Source: Clostridium facile (lineage in GTDB: Bacteria; Bacillota; Clostridia; Oscillospirales; Ruminococcaceae). Taken from it: a stretch of DNA of 64,000 nucleotides. The DNA lies in NCBI RefSeq assembly GCF_014297275.1, contig NZ_JACOQK010000001.1:1240001-1304000 (forward strand), read 5' to 3'. The notes beneath the pieces are model-generated. The model did not search any database. It was not told the origin of the DNA and was given only the letters and a program-made list of their open reading frames with translations. The first letter of the stretch is position 1; each line of letters begins with the position of its first letter. The translations under genes and the position numbers were made by a program. This document shows, piece after piece, positions 62,777-64,000 of the stretch.

Positions 62777-63031
62777 GACTATAACAATTATAATAGATAA
62801 GGAGGATTTGTTCCTTTTTACCTCTATTATTTAATAATTATACAAATTTAATCTTGTTTTTTTGTTGTGTTTATGAATATTATTTTAACAAAAATTTTAT
62901 TATAATAGTTATTGTATATAGGGTTATTTTGCCCGAATCTAGGATACACAAGGAGGACAATTCATTACAACAAAAAATAATGGTGCTTTCGTGTAGAAAG
63001 CCTCTAATATCATCTCATGGAGGTAAAAGAG
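62777..63031. other. Divergent gap between the HTH gene and the GH78 gene
   Basis: AT-rich, carrying the 12-bp palindrome GGGAGTACTCCC at its left edge (62756-62767) and a TATAAT at about 62900. A short frame with a GGAGG (62801) is only 8 codons long and is not a gene. The change from moderate to high A+T near 62770 marks the probable insertion edge. Confidence 0.45.
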
Positions 63032-64000
63032 TTGAAAAGAAACAAAATTTTAGCACTGGTGCTGGCAATCGCAATGGTGTTTACTATGATTATGCCAATC
63101 AACAGTTTTGCTGCATCGGAGCAGGAAACACAAATTGTGGGGATGAAAACCAATGATTTGGAGAATCCCATGGGGATTGATACCCCAAACCCTATTTTTA
63201 GTTGGAAAATGAGTTCCACAATCAGAGGACAAAAACAAACCGCTTACCAAGTGGTTGTTGCCAAAGACGATAATTTCCAAAATGTTGTTTGGGATTCTCA
63301 AAAACAAACAGGAGATGTTTCTATTGGCATTACCTATGCAGGGGATCCTCTGGAAGCATACACCACCTATTATTGGAAAGTAACCATCTGGGATAAAGAC
63401 GGAAAACAGGTGGTTTCTGATGCTGCTACTTTTGAAATGGGCGTGTTATCAGGTGGATTTGACGATGCGGATTGGATTGTACGTGGTGGAACCTACCCTT
63501 ACCCAAAAGATTTGGTGACCTTGGATGGAGCGAACTGGATTTGGGCAGGCAGTACAAAAGCTCAGCCAGAAACCGCTTATTTCCGATTCAAATTCCAGCC
63601 AGATGCCAATAAAACCCTGGAAAACGCTTATGTTGCTTTTACTGCTGACGATTATGGCGTTGCCCACTTTAATGGGACACAGATTGCGGATATTCCAAAC
63701 GAAGGGGATATCTGGAGAACCGGCCGGGTAATCTATTTGACCGATATGATCAACCCGAATGGCGAAAATATTTTTACTGCATCTATTGTCAACAAGCAAG
63801 TTGGAGATGGCGGTTTGGTTGCTAAAATCGTACTGACTTATACCGATGGTACCCATGACATTTTTGTCACAGATGAAACATGGCTGGCTAGTAATTCTAC
63901 TAATATTACAGAGGATTATACCTCTATTTCTTATGATGACAGCGACCGCAATATATGGAAATATCCAAACAGAGCAAATGAAAACGAAGTGGTTCCATAT
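63032..64000 (+). CDS. GH78 alpha-L-rhamnosidase (3' partial), secreted
   Basis: Starts at TTG 63032, 8 nt after GGAGG, and stays open to the window end (323 codons). Signal peptide KRNKILALVLAIAMVFTMIMPINSFAA. The GH78 N-terminal domain follows: MKTNDLENPMGIDTPNPIFSWKMSS, RGQKQTAYQVVVA, and AYTTYYWKVTIWDKDGKQVVSDAATFEMG. Then comes the alpha-L-rhamnosidase N-terminal domain, ETAYFRFKFQPDANKTLENAYVAFTADDYG. It would hydrolyse terminal rhamnose. It diverges from the NurA/HTH fragment and supplies the kind of N-terminus that the chimeric GH78 lacks. The TTG start makes it easy to miss. Confidence 0.88.
   Translation, partial: MKRNKILALVLAIAMVFTMIMPINSFAASEQETQIVGMKTNDLENPMGIDTPNPIFSWKMSSTIRGQKQTAYQVVVAKDDNFQNVVWDSQKQTGDVSIGITYAGDPLEAYTTYYWKVTIWDKDGKQVVSDAATFEMGVLSGGFDDADWIVRGGTYPYPKDLVTLDGANWIWAGSTKAQPETAYFRFKFQPDANKTLENAYVAFTADDYGVAHFNGTQIADIPNEGDIWRTGRVIYLTDMINPNGENIFTASIVNKQVGDGGLVAKIVLTYTDGTHDIFVTDETWLASNSTNITEDYTSISYDDSDRNIWKYPNRANENEVVPY

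Noticed and set aside
62854..63156. Plus-strand frame of 100 codons across the start of the last GH78 gene
   Set aside because: Wrong frame: the TTG-initiated frame at 63032 carries a signal peptide and GH78 domains and remains open to the window end.
1..64000. CRISPR arrays, tRNA or rRNA genes, insertion sequences, prophage
   Set aside because: No regularly spaced direct repeats, no GGTTCGAATCC-type tRNA arms, no rRNA core sequences, no transposase or integrase motif and no phage structural gene were found by reading.

Overview
The window is a single stretch of low-GC, Gram-positive chromosome. It most resembles a gut Clostridia genome of the Oscillospirales type. The evidence is consensus -35/-10 promoters, strong GGAGG ribosome binding sites, a T-box leader, a BirA operator before bioY, a DUF421/DUF4363 pair, reverse rubrerythrin, an NSS transporter with a MetS-like small subunit, and several very large surface proteins that end in FIVAR repeats plus a wall-sorting tail. 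The taxonomic placement is inference. I saw no rRNA, tRNA, CRISPR array, insertion sequence or complete prophage.

Layout. 1-3617 is the 3' part of a GH106-like glycosidase with two F5/8C (CBM32-like) domains. 3.8-9.1 kb holds a 41-aa membrane peptide, DUF421/DUF4363, nrdR, a tandem structured repeat, a DUF6514-like gene, a TIM-barrel protein and an OppA-type lipoprotein. 9.4-13.2 kb holds an NSS transporter, a MetS-like peptide, a membrane protein, a metallo-beta-lactamase-like protein and a divergent HxlR regulator. 13.5-24 kb holds an unexplained multi-hairpin region, an aldo/keto reductase with rhaM, bioY, a cyclophilin, a ROK glucokinase, an SSS symporter, a frameshifted small membrane gene, rubrerythrin, a lipid kinase and ilvN. 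23.5-28.9 kb holds ilvB with its T-box and aroF-tyrA behind two leader-peptide units, with a decayed GNAT gene at the end of that operon. 29-34.4 kb is one long minus-strand operon (histidine phosphatase, membrane protein, proB, proA, membrane-anchored protein, DUF5104-like lipoprotein). 34.5-46.7 kb holds an XRE regulator, a Ca-type P-ATPase, secA, dapA, an amino-acid ABC permease and ATPase, a HAD phosphatase and an XRE-desulfoferrodoxin fusion. 46.9-64 kb is a rhamnoside-degradation locus: two GH106-like enzymes, two AraC regulators, a GH78 catalytic protein and the start of another GH78 gene.

The most unusual object is at 57754-62776. An operon of helix-turn-helix protein, NurA-type nuclease and HerA-type ATPase is interrupted. 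The herA reading frame runs only through its N-terminal HAS-barrel (about 116 codons) and then continues in frame into a GH78 rhamnosidase with FIVAR repeats and a wall-anchor tail. The chimera has lost the signal peptide of the surface enzyme and the whole ATPase core of HerA. The helix-turn-helix gene at the other edge also seems to lack its usual N-terminus. This looks like an approximately 1.8 kb fragment of a HerA-NurA (DNA-processing or anti-phage) cassette dropped into a surface-glycosidase gene, or an assembly chimera.

Other points worth attention: tandem aromatic leader peptides ahead of aroF, a shared 34-bp operator before two transporters more than 24 kb apart, mosaic C-terminal cassettes among the surface enzymes, and a 92-bp-period tandem structured repeat. 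The rhamnosidases, the rhamnose mutarotase and the AraC regulators together suggest growth on rhamnose-containing plant or mucosal glycans.
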